This document shows, piece by piece, positions 33,563-45,338 of a stretch of 64,000 bases of DNA. The notes below the pieces were generated by a model. It searched no databases. It was not told the origin of the DNA and saw only the letters and a list, made by a program, of their open reading frames with translations. The stretch lies in the NCBI GenBank assembly GCA_047637875.1, contig JBLJBH010000025.1, forward strand, positions 1-64,000, written 5' to 3'. Numbering within the stretch: position 1 is the stretch's first letter; the number at the start of each line of letters is the position of its first letter. The DNA is from UBA7396 sp047637875 (GTDB lineage: Bacteria; Patescibacteriota; Gracilibacteria; BD1-5; UBA6164). The translations under genes and the position numbers were made by a program.

Positions 33563-33585
33563 AAAAACTAGCTTCGCTAGTTTTT
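33563..33585. terminator. Terminator downstream of the membrane-protein gene
   Basis: Arms AAAAACTAGC and GCTAGTTTTT, loop TTC, following the minus-strand gene at 33594. Confidence 0.85.
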
Positions 33586-33593
33586 AAAATAAG

Positions 33594-34124
33594 TTAATCT
33601 TTTAATTTATATTTTTTTGCTAATAAAAAGCTAATAAAAGTACTTCATATATTAAATAATCCAGAAGATAAATTATTAAAAAATAAAATAAATATTATAG
33701 ATACAATATAATATCTTCCCATAAATCTATATAAGAATAATCATATTTTTCATTTATTTAGAAGATTTTTAATTATTTTAAATTTAAAAAATAAATTATA
33801 TAAAACAACAAATATAATAATATACAAATCATTTATTTTAAAATTATAAAAAAAGAGAATAATAACAAAGAAACATATAATATAAATTATAAATTCTAAA
33901 TCATGTATCTTTCACACCAATAACCAATATATATTTAAAGCTATTAAAAAAGGTATAATAGCTTTAAAAAAAATAACTATAAGTAAAATTAAAGCTAAAG
34001 TTAAAAAAACAAATAAGAAACTTAAAAACTTTTTAATTTTTTTATTTGTTAAAAAATTATGTTCTACTATTTGGTCTATTAAAGTTATTAAGCTTCAATA
34101 TAAAATTCAAATTATTAATTCCAT
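33594..34124 (-). CDS. Hypothetical polytopic membrane protein
   Basis: A 176-aa protein, mostly hydrophobic Ile/Phe/Leu segments: about four to five membrane helices (around 2-15, 32-60, 75-90, 95-110, 140-160). No catalytic Asp pair of prepilin peptidase is visible. It begins 2 bases after the stop of the prepilin-FecR-LamG gene, so the two are co-transcribed and it may help export or display that protein, which is inference. Confidence 0.72.
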
Positions 34125-34126
34125 TT

Positions 34127-36535
34127 TTATTTTTTATAAATCTTAACATAATCAATAATGTCGTTCCATTGAGCTTGTTTATTCAGAGAAGATCCTATTT
34201 TAATATTATTTATATTACTATATTGATAAGCCCAATCAGAAACATCTAAAGTATTTATGATAGTTCAATCTAATATTACATTAATTGTATTTCAATTATC
34301 TGAAAAAACAAATTTAATAGAATAAAATTTATTTAAATCTAATATTGATAAATCAGAAACTCATTTAATTGTTTTAGTTTGAGAAGTTCATTTTATTCAA
34401 ATAAGATTATTATTATATAATCAGAATCATAGTTGATTAAAGACCTCTTCATCTTTTCATAAAGAAAATAAATATCAGTTAAATCAGTTCCTCTTCAAAG
34501 CAGCACCTCTCACACTCATCTCGATAGCAAATCAACTTCAAGTGTTTAACTCTAAATCATTTATATCATATTTTAAATAATCATTACCCGAATCATAATT
34601 ATCGTCATCTATAAATATTCATTTTTCTCAATCCTTTGACCATTGATATATTGCTAAATCATCTTGTCTTTTTACAAAAAATCCAAAATTTTCATATTTT
34701 AAATTAGCTCAAGATAATGTATTACTTCTCCTTTTATTACTTGAACTATTATAATCTCAACTAATAAATTTTTGAGTTGATAAATCATAAACATGATAAA
34801 TTATACTTTTTGAAACAATATCATCTAATAAATCTGATTCAGCTACAATAAAATCATTAGTTTCTATTCAATCTATTAAACTTTCTCACGTCCACATTTT
34901 TAAATCTTTGTTGTATGGTGCGTATGCAATTACTTTCCAGTCTCTGTCATAATAATCTATTAAATAATTATTTACACATCCATAATTAATTCTAAATGTT
35001 CTTTGTCATTTACATTCGTAGTTTTTATTAAAATATTTTTCTAATCCATTTTTAAATCATAGGTATCAATCTATTGATATTTCTTCTTCTATTTGATTTT
35101 TAGTTAAGTTTTGGTTTATTAGTTTATCAAATTCTAATTTTGAAGGTTCTCTTTTTAGAATTTCTTTATATCTATCACATATATAAGCTCAAGTTGAATT
35201 TTGTTCTTGTTCTTTACATCAATCAAAAACTTCTTGACATTTTCACATGATAACTTTGTATCATTTATTACATTTTAGTTTATTTGATTTACTTTCTAAT
35301 TCAAATATTTGTTCTAATTCTTTTTGAAGTTCTTGTGGTATTTTACTTTCAATTAATTCTTCTATCTCTGATTGTTGTAAATCTTGGAGCATTCATGTTG
35401 AAGTTTGGGTTTCTATATTTGTTCATAAACTTGGTGATAATTGTTTTATTATAATTCATTTTGGTGATTCTTCTTTTTGTACTTCTATATATGATTTTTC
35501 ATCTTCTTGTTGTGTTATTGGTGAGTTTATTATTTGTCTTTCTCAATTTTGGATTTTATTTACTTCTATTTTTCATCTTACTAGTACTATATTTGTTTGA
35601 TTTGATTGTTTTTTTAGTCAAAATACTGTTCATCTTACTGCTGCTACTGCATCTGCTGTGTAGACTTCAAATTCTGATTTATCTGCTAGTTTTGATGCTT
35701 TTGACCAGATACTTCACATATCTAGTGTTATTTTTATGGTTGTGTATAGATTATTTTCTTCTACATAATCCATATTTGTGAATGTAATTATTGTTGGTTC
35801 TTGTGTATCTCATAGTATTGATTTACTTCCATCTGAATAATATATTTCAACTTTTGCATTTTGTTCTATTTCTAGTTTATCTCATTTTTTTATTATATAT
35901 TCTTTTATTTCTTCTGGGGTTGTTAGTGTTTTATCATTTATTTTTATTATTCCAGAATATGAGTTTATTTTTGCTGTTAGAAGTCTTTCTTTTGGATTGT
36001 ATGGAAAGTATTCTTTTGAATCTCTACTTACAAAATTTGGTCAGTTATATTCTTTTATCAAATTTCTTAATCACATATCTCATCTCCATTTTCATTCTAT
36101 TTTTGATTTATATTCTCCATTTTCTTTTATTACTGCTGCTATTTGATATCATTCTACTTTTTTGGTTTTAGCATATCAATAGTATTGATTAGTTCTTGGG
36201 TCTAATGGTAAGTAATTCATATATCTTTTTTCTATTGTGTTTTCTGTTATATATCAGCTTACTCAATATGTTTCTTCGTCTTCATATTCATGTTCATATC
36301 ATCATGCTATGTTGTAGTATTTTTGATTTCAATTTGGAAGTGGTAATTCTTGGTGTTCTTTATAGTAAGTTTCTATACTATTTTTGATATTTATTAAGTC
36401 ATTTGTTATTTTTCCATCATATGTTTTTTCTAGCATATATGAATAACTTGTACTTGCTATTACTCATATTATTAGCATTATTCATATTGTAATTATTATT
36501 TCTATTATTGAAAATCATTTATTTATTGTTTTCAT
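34127..36535 (-). CDS. Prepilin-like surface protein with FecR and LamG-type domains
   Basis: An 802-aa protein. The class III leader MKTINKG precedes FSIIEIIITIGIMLIIG, with Glu at mature +5. A pilin-like domain with an Asp/Tyr-rich tract follows. A FecR-type domain is around 250-345, with VYTADAVAAVRGTVFGLKK. A Cys-containing helical linker comes next (about 390-480). The C-terminal region (about 600-802) ends in a beta-rich concanavalin/LamG-like fold (DLNKFYSIKFVFSDNGN, then the terminal WNDIIDYVKIYKK). Probably a long adhesin-like pilin. The leader is the same as that of the DGR target (MKTINK). Confidence 0.85.
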
Positions 36536-36617
36536 AGTTTATTTTTAGAAATTAAACTATACAAGTTTAGTTGAGTTTATCTTCATTGTCAAATTTATTT
36601 TTATTTTTATATAAACT

Positions 36618-36642
36618 TTAAAATTTGAAATATTGTTAAAAA
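36618..36642 (+). repeat. 25-bp direct repeat, right boundary of accessory island
   Basis: Identical to 29170-29194. Lies upstream of the response-regulator gene. Confidence 0.7.
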
Positions 36643-36682
36643 TAGTTAAAGTGTTTGAAAATATTAATTTAAAAAATTAAAT

Positions 36683-37354
36683 ATGCACAATTTACTTATC
36701 ATTGAAGATGATATTTGAATATCAAATTCTTTAAAATTGTATTTAGAAAATTCTTCTATAAATGTTGATTTGGAAAATTCTTGACTTTATTGAGTGGAAA
36801 AAATATTAAATTGAAATTATGATTTAATTATTTTAGATTTAAATCTACCATGAAAAGATTGAGTAACTATTTGTCGCGAAGTAAGAGAAAAATCAAATAT
36901 TCCAATAATTATGCTTACAGCAAAAAATTCTGAATTGGATAAAATTATGTGACTTGAAAATGGAGCAGATGACTATGTTTCTAAACCTTTTTCACCAAGA
37001 GAATTACTTGCCAGAATTAACACAATTTTAAGAAGAACTAATCAAAATTCAAAAGAAGAATCAAATAATATTTTAAAATTTCAAGATATAGAAATAGATA
37101 CTGAAAAAATTATCGTATTAAAAAAATCAAAAGAAATCCCTTTCACAAAAAATGAATTTGAAATACTAAAAAAGATTATTTTAGAAGATGGAAAAATGGT
37201 TGAAAGAGAAACTTTGATGAAAGATATTATAGGTTATGATAATTATGCTTTTGATAGAACTATTGATACACATATAAAAAATATTAGAAAAAAACTAGAA
37301 AATAAAGATATTATTTTAACTATTAGATGACTTTGATATAGATTAAATAAGTAA
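36683..37354 (+). CDS. OmpR/PhoB-family response regulator
   Basis: A 223-aa two-component regulator. The receiver domain has acidic pocket IIEDD (about 6-10), phospho-acceptor Asp in LIILDLNLPGKDG (about 50-55) and Lys in SKPFSPRELLARI. The winged-helix DNA-binding domain ends with RTIDTHIKNIRKKLENKD and IRGLGYRL. Followed 10 bases later by its histidine kinase. The signal is unknown; the neighbouring pilin and envelope genes hint at surface control. Confidence 0.93.
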
Positions 37355-37364
37355 GATAAATATT

Positions 37365-38678
37365 ATGACACTTTCAAGAAAAATTATATTATCCCTTTTA
37401 TGAAGTATATTTTTTATAGCAATTATAAATGTACTATCTTTTTACTTTTTTTATAGTTTGTTTTTAAAAATATATTTAGCTGAAACTATTCAAACAAAAG
37501 AAGAAATTACTATTGACTATGTAAATAAAATTATTGAAAAACAAGCTCTTGATGAAGTTGATAGTATTTTTAATGATATAGAACTTCAATTTTTTGAACT
37601 TTTAGAAAAAAATGCCTGAAAAATTAAACTCGATAAAAAAGAAAATATTGATATAGTAGTAAATTATTTATCAAAAGCTTGAGTAAGTATAAAATATATT
37701 GAAGAAATCATTCCTCAAAACTATCTATGAAAAATTATTGAAGATGTAAAAGATGAAAAAACTCCTGAGTATTTATTTTTTAATAGACTTATAAAATCTA
37801 TTTTCATAACAAATATAATTGCTATTTTTATACTTATATTTTTATTGTTAATTTTATCAAGAAAAATAATTCTTCCAATTGAAAAAACTACTTCACTTAT
37901 TAAAAACTTAAAATTATGAAAAGATTTTAGAGTGATAAATTATTATAAAAAAGATGAAATCTGACTACTTGTAAATGCTATAAATTGATTGAATATAAAA
38001 CTAAATATTTGAGAAAATATTAGAAATAAACTTTTAGCTGATATTTCCCATGAATTAAAAACTCCAATAACAGCTATTCAATGCTATGTTGAATGAATTA
38101 AAGATTGAGTTATTAAACTTGATGATAGAATATTAAATTCAATTATTGACGAGATGCAAAGACTTGTAAAACTTGTAAATAAAATCATGGAATTTGAGAA
38201 ATTTGAAAGTCAAAAAATAAATCTAAATATACAAAATGAAGATATTAGATTTATAACTGAACAAGTTATAAAACAATTTAAGCAAAAACTAAAAATTACA
38301 AATCAAAAAATTATCACATCAGGACTTGATAAAAAAATACTTACAGATAAAGATAGTTTTATACAAATAGTTCAAAATATTATTTCAAATTTTATAAAAT
38401 ATGCATGAAAAAATACTACTTTAAAAATAGAGTTTTGAGTTAATTTTATAAAATTTTATGATAACTGAAAATGAGTCCCAAAATCAGAACTTCCATATAT
38501 AAGAGAAAAATTTTATCAAGGTCGTCAAGAAAGAACTTGAAATATTGATGATAGATGAATATGAGTTTGATTAAGTATAATTGAAAAAATAATTAGAGCC
38601 TTAAATTGGGATATAGAAATAAATTCAGAAGAGTGAAATGGTTTTGAAATAAAAATCATCACAAAAACTTCACATTAA
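37365..38678 (+). CDS. Sensor histidine kinase
   Basis: A 437-aa membrane kinase. Two transmembrane helices (about 7-33 and 145-167) enclose an extracytoplasmic sensor region. A HAMP-like linker leads to the HisKA H-box LLADISHELKTPITAIQ (about 225-241). The ATPase domain shows the N box (IVQNIISNFIKYA), G1 FYDNGKGVP and G2 GIGVGLSII. It is paired with the OmpR-type regulator in one operon. UGA supplies most ATP-lid glycines. Confidence 0.93.
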
Positions 38679-38700
38679 AAACTTTTAAAAAAGTTTTTTT
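38677..38700 (+). terminator. Terminator of the two-component operon
   Basis: AAAAACTT and AAGTTTTT arms directly after the kinase stop, followed by T-run. Confidence 0.75.
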
Positions 38701-38715
38701 TGTTATAATAAAATC

Positions 38716-38780
38716 ACAAGTTAGAGAATCATTTTTCATGGGTTAAAGCCAACTTATTTTCTAAGATTCTCTAATTTTAT
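38716..38780 (+). ncRNA. Candidate structured RNA or leader
   Basis: A 10-bp stem TTAGAGAATC (38721-38730) / GATTCTCTAA (38765-38774) closes a 34-base loop containing GGGTTAAAGCC. A TATAAT at 38704-38709 could start a transcript just before it, and a second TATAAT (38778-38783) lies after it, 5 bases before the next gene. It fits a short RNA or 5' leader, but I do not recognise a known riboswitch. Confidence 0.35.
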
Positions 38781-38787
38781 AATGCTT

Positions 38788-39582
38788 ATGAAAAAAATAA
38801 TTTTTTGTATTTTAATATCTATTTTATTTTATAATTCAACTTTTGCAACAAATACGCAAGGGGTTTTAGCTAGTTGATTAACTATAAAAGAATTAAGTCA
38901 AAATATAGAAAAATTAAAAGAAGAAAAAATAGAATTAGACCAAAAAACTAAAATATTATCAAAAGAATACTGAGAACTTATTTCATTTATGAGAAATGAT
39001 TTAACCTCTAGTGAAATAAATGAAATAAAATCTAATATTGAATCTTTTATTGAAAAAAGAAATATTTTACAAAATGATTTAAAACTAAAAATAGAAAAAT
39101 TACTTGATGTAGAAAAAGAAAAAAAAGATTTGATATTACTCAGAGCAGATATATATAAATATTTAGCAAAATATGTTGCTCGTGATAAAAGAGATGCTTT
39201 TATTGAACATATAAAATTTCAAACTCAATCAGAAAAAGAATCAAAAGATTTAATTGAAAGTATATTAAAATCTCAAAATATACTTGATCAAAAAGTAACT
39301 TATATAAAAGAAAAAATTGAAACTCATCGTGAAGATTTAAATGCTAAAATTGAAATATCTATAACTCAAAAGATTAAACAAAGAATTGATGAAATAGATA
39401 AAGATCCAAAATACAAAGAAATAGACCAAAAAATAAAAAATAAAATTTACAATGATTTCATAAATCAACTAGAAAATAGACTAAAAGATTTAGAAAAAAG
39501 TATATTAAGTGAAAATTATAAAGAAATGAGGAAAAATATATTAAACAAAATGATAGATGAAATAAAATCAAAGATTAAGTAG
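38788..39582 (+). CDS. Secreted coiled-coil protein
   Basis: A 264-aa protein with a cleavable signal peptide (MKKIIFCILISILFYNSTFA, then TNTQG) and a long Lys/Glu-rich coiled coil through almost all of the mature chain. An in-frame ATG lies two codons upstream. No catalytic motif. Such a protein could be a periplasmic or surface scaffold. Only a few glycines, two of them UGA. Possibly controlled by the TATAAT right before its start. Confidence 0.8.
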
Positions 39583-39591
39583 TTTAAAATT

Positions 39592-39620
39592 AAAAACTGA
39601 GTAAAATTTACTCAGTTTTT
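39592..39620. terminator. Terminator of the coiled-coil gene
   Basis: Arms AAAAACTGAGTAAA and its complement with a short loop, 10 bases after the stop. Confidence 0.85.
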
Positions 39621-39687
39621 TACAAAAAAATTTTGATAATTTACTTTTTTTAATAAAATTTAAAAAATATTTTATAATTTCATAATT

Positions 39688-40737
39688 ATGATAAACTTTA
39701 GAAGTGTTGTTGAATTTCTTTTTAAATCTTTTGATATATCTTGAGATACAAAACTTATAGAAAAATTAGAACACGACTGAATAAGATTTTTAATGATTAT
39801 AAAAAGACATTGGATTTATGGTGTTTTAAACTCTTGGAGAGTAATATTTGTTATAATTATAGCTTTTGTAAATGCATATTTACTTTTATTCTCTGGAGAA
39901 AATCACACTATTATTTCCACTATTATTTGATTTTTTTTACTTTTGAATGTTTTTTATTGGACATTTATAATAATTTTATATTTATATAAATTTTACAAAA
40001 TTCAATGAAATGAACCTTATATAGAAGATATTTATTCTTGCCTAAAAAAGTCAAAAGATAATGATATAATCTTCACAAAGTTTTTCAACCAAACTTTATT
40101 TTTACTTATTATACTTGCAGGAATAACTATTTTTACCAGTTTCACAGCAGTATCAAGTTTACTGGTTGGATGAACTACTTGATTTGGAGTTTGAGCGATA
40201 AATGCTATTTTACTTATAGTACAACTTGGACTTTTTTTCTCATATTTACAAAATATGATTAATCAAGAAATGGATTTTAATGTGGTAGTTCCTGGAAAAA
40301 TATTATTTTTCAATCAAAGATGATTTTTATGAGACTCTCAAACTATGAATGCTCATAAAATAAAAACTATGAACACTAAATATTCATGATTATTATGATC
40401 TTTTTTCAATTATTGAGATATTATTATACTAACTGAATGAGACCAAAAAGATAATTGAGAAATGAGAATGGATTACATATGAAATCCAACAAAAACAGTA
40501 AAAGAAATACAAAAAGTTCTCAATAATGATACAAATACTATGGAAAAAGAGGTTAATCTTATGCTAAAAAGATTTAAAGCTGAAATAGGAGTAGATGATA
40601 TAAGTAGTCAAGAAAACAAACAAAAGTTAAAAGATTTTTTAAAGAATAATGAAAATATAATAAAAGACATATTTAACAAAGCTGATGATGAGACAAAAAG
40701 AGAAATAAAAGAAATGTATATTTTAATTCAAGAATAA
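39688..40737 (+). CDS. Membrane protein with bacterial PH-like domain
   Basis: A 349-aa protein. Four or so membrane helices (about 42-60, 66-90, 136-160, 168-190) are followed by a cytoplasmic region NAHKIKTMNTKYSGLLGSFF, typical of bacterial PH (YdbS-like) proteins abundant in CPR genomes, and then a charged coiled tail. Function unknown. The stop is immediately followed by the mltG start, so they share an operon. Confidence 0.75.
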
Positions 40738-41727
40738 ATGTTTAGAATAATAAAACTTATAATATGGATTTTTTTAATTTTTGGAATCATTTTTTACATC
40801 AATTATAAAGATTTTGCCAATTTTAAATTAAGTGAAAATAAAACTATTTCTATAAAATCTTGAGATAATCTCGTTTTATCTTTAAATAGAGAGCTTTGAT
40901 TTGATGAATTTTATTTCAAAATATATTTAAAATTAAATCCTGAAAATAAAATTCAAGTTCAAATATGAGAATATAGACTATTAAAATGAGAAAATTTAGA
41001 ATCAATAATAAAAACTATTTCTTACTGAGCTATGAGTGTTGATAAAAAACTTACTTTTTTAGAATGATGGAATATTTTTGATATTGATGAATATTTAGCA
41101 AAAGAAAATCTCATAAATTCTGGAGAATTTATTTCTGAAAGCAAAAAACTAGATAATTACAAAAATGATTTTCCTTTTTTAAATTGAGCTTTAAGTTTAG
41201 AATGATATCTTTATCCTGATACTTATTTCATAAATCCTAATAATTTTAGTTTACAAGATATAAACAAAAAAATGCTTGAAAATTTTAAGCAAAAAGTATA
41301 CAATCCTCTTTTATCAGCTTTATCTTGAGAACAAATAAATGAGACTATAATTTTAGCTTCTATCGTAGAAAAAGAAGAAAGAAATTTGAGTGAAAAATCA
41401 ACTGTTGCTTGAATTTTAATAAAAAGATATAAAGAAAATTGGATGATTGGAGCTGATATCACAGCTTGTTATGCTTATAATTTAACTAGTGAAGAATGTA
41501 GACTAAATCTATCAAAATACATTAGAGAAAAAAATGATTACAATACAAGAACTATGACTGGGCTTCCAAAAACTCCTATAAACAATCCAAATATTGATTC
41601 AATAAAAGCAGTTTTAAACCCAAAATCAACACCTTATTATTATTATTTACATGATAGTAATGGAAAAGTTTATTACGCTAGAACAAATGAAGAACATGTA
41701 AGAAATAAAAATTTATATTTAAGATAG
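40738..41727 (+). CDS. mltG: Endolytic murein transglycosylase MltG
   Basis: A 329-aa YceG-family enzyme that cleaves nascent glycan strands to end chain growth. One N-terminal membrane helix, a LysM-like region, then the catalytic domain with SLEGYLYPDTYFI and ASIVEKEERN (catalytic Glu) and the conserved C-terminal TGLPKTPINNPNIDSIKAVL. No gap to the preceding stop codon. Works in envelope maintenance alongside the SEDS and PBP proteins. Confidence 0.94.
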
Positions 41728-41728
41728 A

Positions 41729-41760
41729 AAAAAACATTTTGCTTTCGCAAAATGTTTTTT
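41729..41760. terminator. Bidirectional terminator
   Basis: 14-bp arms AAAAAACATTTTGC and complement; lies between mltG and the convergent der gene. Confidence 0.9.
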
Positions 41761-43138
41761 ATTTACTCATATCCTTAGTTTTCCCTCTTCCTTTATATTC
41801 AATAATAATTGGAGTTCCTGAAAATCAGAAATTATCTCTGATTTTATTTTCCAAATATCTTTTATATGAAAAATGGAAATGTTCAGGATTATTTACTGTT
41901 AATACAAATTTTGGAGGATTTACATCAACTTGGCTTCCATAATAAATTTTTGGTTTATGTGCAACTCTATTTCAAGTTGGTGGATGTTTGATAACTGCTT
42001 GTTCGATAAATCAGTTGAAAATAGAAGTTTTAACTCTTTTATTTTTTCTTTCTTCATTGATTAAAATTGCTGTATCAAGAATTTCTTCAACTCTTTTTTT
42101 CTCAACAGCTGAAGTGAAAATAACAGATACCCAAGGTAAAAAGTCAAACTTTTCACTTAAATATCATAAATATCTTCACATGATTTTTTCTTTATCAATT
42201 CCCTGCTTATTCAAAACTGCATCCCATTTATTTATAACAATTATAAGTCATTTATTTTCCTCCAAAACTCTTGAAATAATTGAAAGATCTTGTTGGTGAA
42301 TTCAATCTACTCAATCAACAATTACAGCAACTATATCAGCTCTTGTAATACTTCTTTCAGTTCTCATTACTGACCAATTTTCTATATTTCTTGTTCCGAT
42401 TTTACTAAGTCTTCTGATTCAAGCAGTATCAATTAATACAAAATCTTTTTCATTATATTTAAATTTTGTATCTATAGAGTCTCTAGTAGTTCAAGCCATA
42501 TCCTTAACCATAACTCTATTTTTTCAAACAATAGAATTTATAAGTGATGATTTTCAAACATTTGGTCTTCAAACTAAAGCTAATTTTATGAAATTATCAT
42601 CCAAATCTTCAACTAAATAATCAAATCATCTTGATTTTAAATTTTTTGCAATAAATGTTCTAATTTCATTAAATCCAGAATTATGACTAACTGAAGTAGT
42701 AAAAAATGCTTCAAATGTATTTACAACTGGAAGAGAAAAAGCCTCAAGTTTTGAGTTTTCATTATCTGCTTTATTGGCAACCACAATAACTGGTGGCATA
42801 TTTTTATCTCTTAAAACTTTTAATATTCTCTCATCTAGCTGCGTAAACTTATCATATTCTAAAAGCCATATTAATATATCACTTTCTTTGATAGCTTCAC
42901 GTGTTCTATCTATAATATCAACTGCAATTTCATCAGTTTTACTTCAAAAATCAAGTCCTCAACTATCAGCTAAAATATATGTAATATCATTTACATTATC
43001 CGTATATTCATATTCTGAAATATCTCTAGTGGTTCAAGCCTCATCTGCAACAATGGCAATTTTATGTCAAGTAAACATATTAAAAAAACTTGATTTTCAA
43101 ACATTTGGTCTTCCTATGATCGTAACTTTTGCTAACAC
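41759..43138 (-). CDS. der: Ribosome-assembly GTPase Der
   Basis: A 459-aa protein with two tandem G domains: GRPNVGKSSFF near residue 9 and GRPNVGKSSLI near 190, each with DxxG and NKxD motifs (e.g. VVANKAD, INKWDAV). A C-terminal KH-like domain binds rRNA. Der is needed for 50S maturation. The start appears to be GTG at 43138, giving MLAKVTIIGRPN; in-frame UAA codons upstream exclude a longer form. Confidence 0.94.
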
Positions 43139-43283
43139 CTTTTTAAAAATTAATTATTAAATTGAAAATTTATATATGGATTAAAATTTTGCTTTATTAT
43201 ATGTTTTTATTTCAAAAAGCAATTTTTTTGCATTTATAAATATTTTAGTTATATTCTATTATGTTTATTTATTAAAATTAAAT

Positions 43284-44399
43284 ATGTCAGAAAAAAAACC
43301 TATATTTAAAAACGAAGAAAATAAAAGTTTTATAGCAAAATTAATAATACTATCACTTTTTATTTTTTCTATATTTTTAGTTTACAAAATTTCTAGTATT
43401 TTGATTATTTTTTGTTTTTCATTATTTTTAAATATCTTATTTGCACCATTTTTAAATAAATTTAATAAACGGAAAATTTGAGATTGAATCTGAATTGTAT
43501 TAATTTATATTTTTATAATTTTATTTGTTTTAATAACTATTTTCTCAATATTACCAATATTTGTAAAACAAATCTGAATACTAACAAATATAGCTTACGA
43601 TTATGTAAATAATACTGTTATAGCATATAATTTAAGATGAATTGATGGACTTTGACTTCCTGAATTTATTAAATGATTTTTAGTAAATATTGATTTAAGC
43701 TGAGTTTTAAATTCTTTGCAAGATAATATATGACAAATTTCTTCTTTTGTTAGCGATAATTTAAAAACTTTTTTAACAAGCTGAGCTTGAATAATTTTTT
43801 CAATAACAAATATTTTGATGAATTTTATTTTAGTTTTTATATTTACTTTTTTTATAGCATTAGAAAGAAAAGAAATAAGAATATTTTTTTATAAAATAAT
43901 TCCAGAAGATTATTCAAGATATTTACTTTCAAAAGAATCAAAAATTGTAAAAACTCTATATAATTGGCTTAAAAGTCAATTAATATTATGATTAAGTATA
44001 TTTTTTATTACTTTATTTGGACTCTTTTTTATAAGAATATTTTGAGTAAAAATTGATGAAATTTGGACATTAGCACTTATTGCTTGAATGATGGAATTTG
44101 TTCCTTATGTTTGACCTTTTCTAGCACTACTTCCAGCTTTAGCTATAGCGCTTTGAATATCATTTAAAACAACAATAATAATCATAATTTTATATATTGC
44201 TATTCAACAATTAGAAAACAATGTTTTAGTTCCATATGTAATGGGAAAAACTATGTCTTTATCACCTTTTGCTGTTTTAATAGCAATGGTTATTTGAGCA
44301 AGTTTATTTTGAATAATTTGAATTATTATATCAGTCCCAATTGTTGCTGTTATACAAATTTTTCTAGATGATTTTTTAAAAGATAGAAAATTAAAATAA
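43284..44399 (+). CDS. AI-2E/PerM-family exporter-like membrane protein
   Basis: A 371-aa polytopic protein. Topology and segments fit the AI-2 exporter superfamily: hydrophobic pairs at about 20-55, 70-95, 155-185 and then 225-360. The family core is TLALIAGMMEFVPYVGPFLALLPALAIAL, and the end VPIVAVIQIFLDDF is also typical. The substrate in this organism is unknown. Divergent from der with about 145 bases between, which should hold both promoters. Confidence 0.88.
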
Positions 44400-44423
44400 A
44401 AGGTTGAAAAATTTCAACCTTTT
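44398..44423. terminator. Bidirectional terminator
   Basis: 12-bp arms AAAAGGTTGAAA and complement between convergent genes. Confidence 0.85.
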
Positions 44424-44426
44424 ATT

Positions 44427-45203
44427 TTATCAGATTTGAAATGATGTCATACTAAGACTTCCATTTACTATTTTATCATTAAAAAATGTTAATTTTTCAC
44501 TCTCGTCTTTTAAAGCATAGATATAAATAAGTGGTAAAAAATGCTCTTTAGTTGGAATTGCTTGGTCAAAATTTGGTCATAATTTTCTAAAATTTAAAAG
44601 CTTATCAGTATCTCAAGAAATAAGCATATTTTTTACACTTTCATTTACCTCAAAAACCCAATCATAAACTTCATTTTCATTATCCCAATCCATTTTATAT
44701 AGGTTATGTACTATATTTCCACTTCACATAATCATATATCATTTTTCTCTTAAATAAGATAATTTTTTAGCAAACTCAAAATGTTCTTTTGAAGATTTGC
44801 TTATATCAATAGAAATTTGTAAAACTGGAATATCTCAAATATCAGGAAAAACATGCTTTAAAATAGTCCAAGTTCCATGATCTATTCACCATGAATAATC
44901 AGGAATTATTTCAAAATCTTTTATTTCATTTATGATTTCCTGAGCTATTTTCTCACTTCAAACCATATCATATTTTACTTCATAAAGTTCAGAGGGAAAT
45001 CAGCCAAAATCATAAATAATTTTTGGATTATCCATAGCTGTTATATAAGTTCCGTGAGTTTCAAAATGAGCTGAAATAGAAATAATTGCTTTTGGTTTTT
45101 CTAGGGTTTTCCCTATTTCACTCCAATTACGAGAAAATTCGTTATCTAAAATCGCGTTCATAGGATTTCCATGTCAAAAAAAGAATGCTGGATATTTTTT
45201 CAT
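44427..45203 (-). CDS. DODA-type extradiol dioxygenase (LigB superfamily)
   Basis: A 258-aa metal-dependent aromatic-ring dioxygenase of the DODA/YgiD type. The N-terminal FFGHGNPMNAI carries a metal-binding His, ISAHFETHG and DHGTWTILKHVFP give further ligand histidines, and QISIDISKS is conserved. Members open catechol-like rings or act on DOPA. Physiological substrate not deducible. UGA encodes several family glycines. Confidence 0.85.
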
Positions 45204-45260
45204 ACTTTTAAAATTAATTTATTTTTACTATATTTTGTATAGTATTTTATTTTTAATGGA

Positions 45261-45284
45261 AGTCAAACAAAAAAATATTTGACT
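45261..45284. promoter_or_regulatory. Possible ArsR operator
   Basis: Inverted repeat AGTCAAA (45261-45267) / TTTGACT (45278-45284) with 10-base spacer in the divergent region between the dioxygenase and the ArsR gene. The ArsR family binds such dyads; inferred only. Confidence 0.45.
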
Positions 45285-45338
45285 TTAAAAATTTTTCAAT
45301 AATATATTAACATATTATAATATAATAATATTTAAATT

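Noticed and set aside
34046..34249. Plus-strand 67-aa hydrophobic ORF
   Set aside because: It is antisense to the end of the membrane-protein gene and the LamG region; no start signal or context.
35461..36387. Plus-strand Leu/Phe-rich ORFs resembling membrane proteins
   Set aside because: They are antisense shadows of the prepilin-FecR-LamG gene on the minus strand, whose TGA-Gly and Tyr/Asn codons make open Leu-rich antisense frames.
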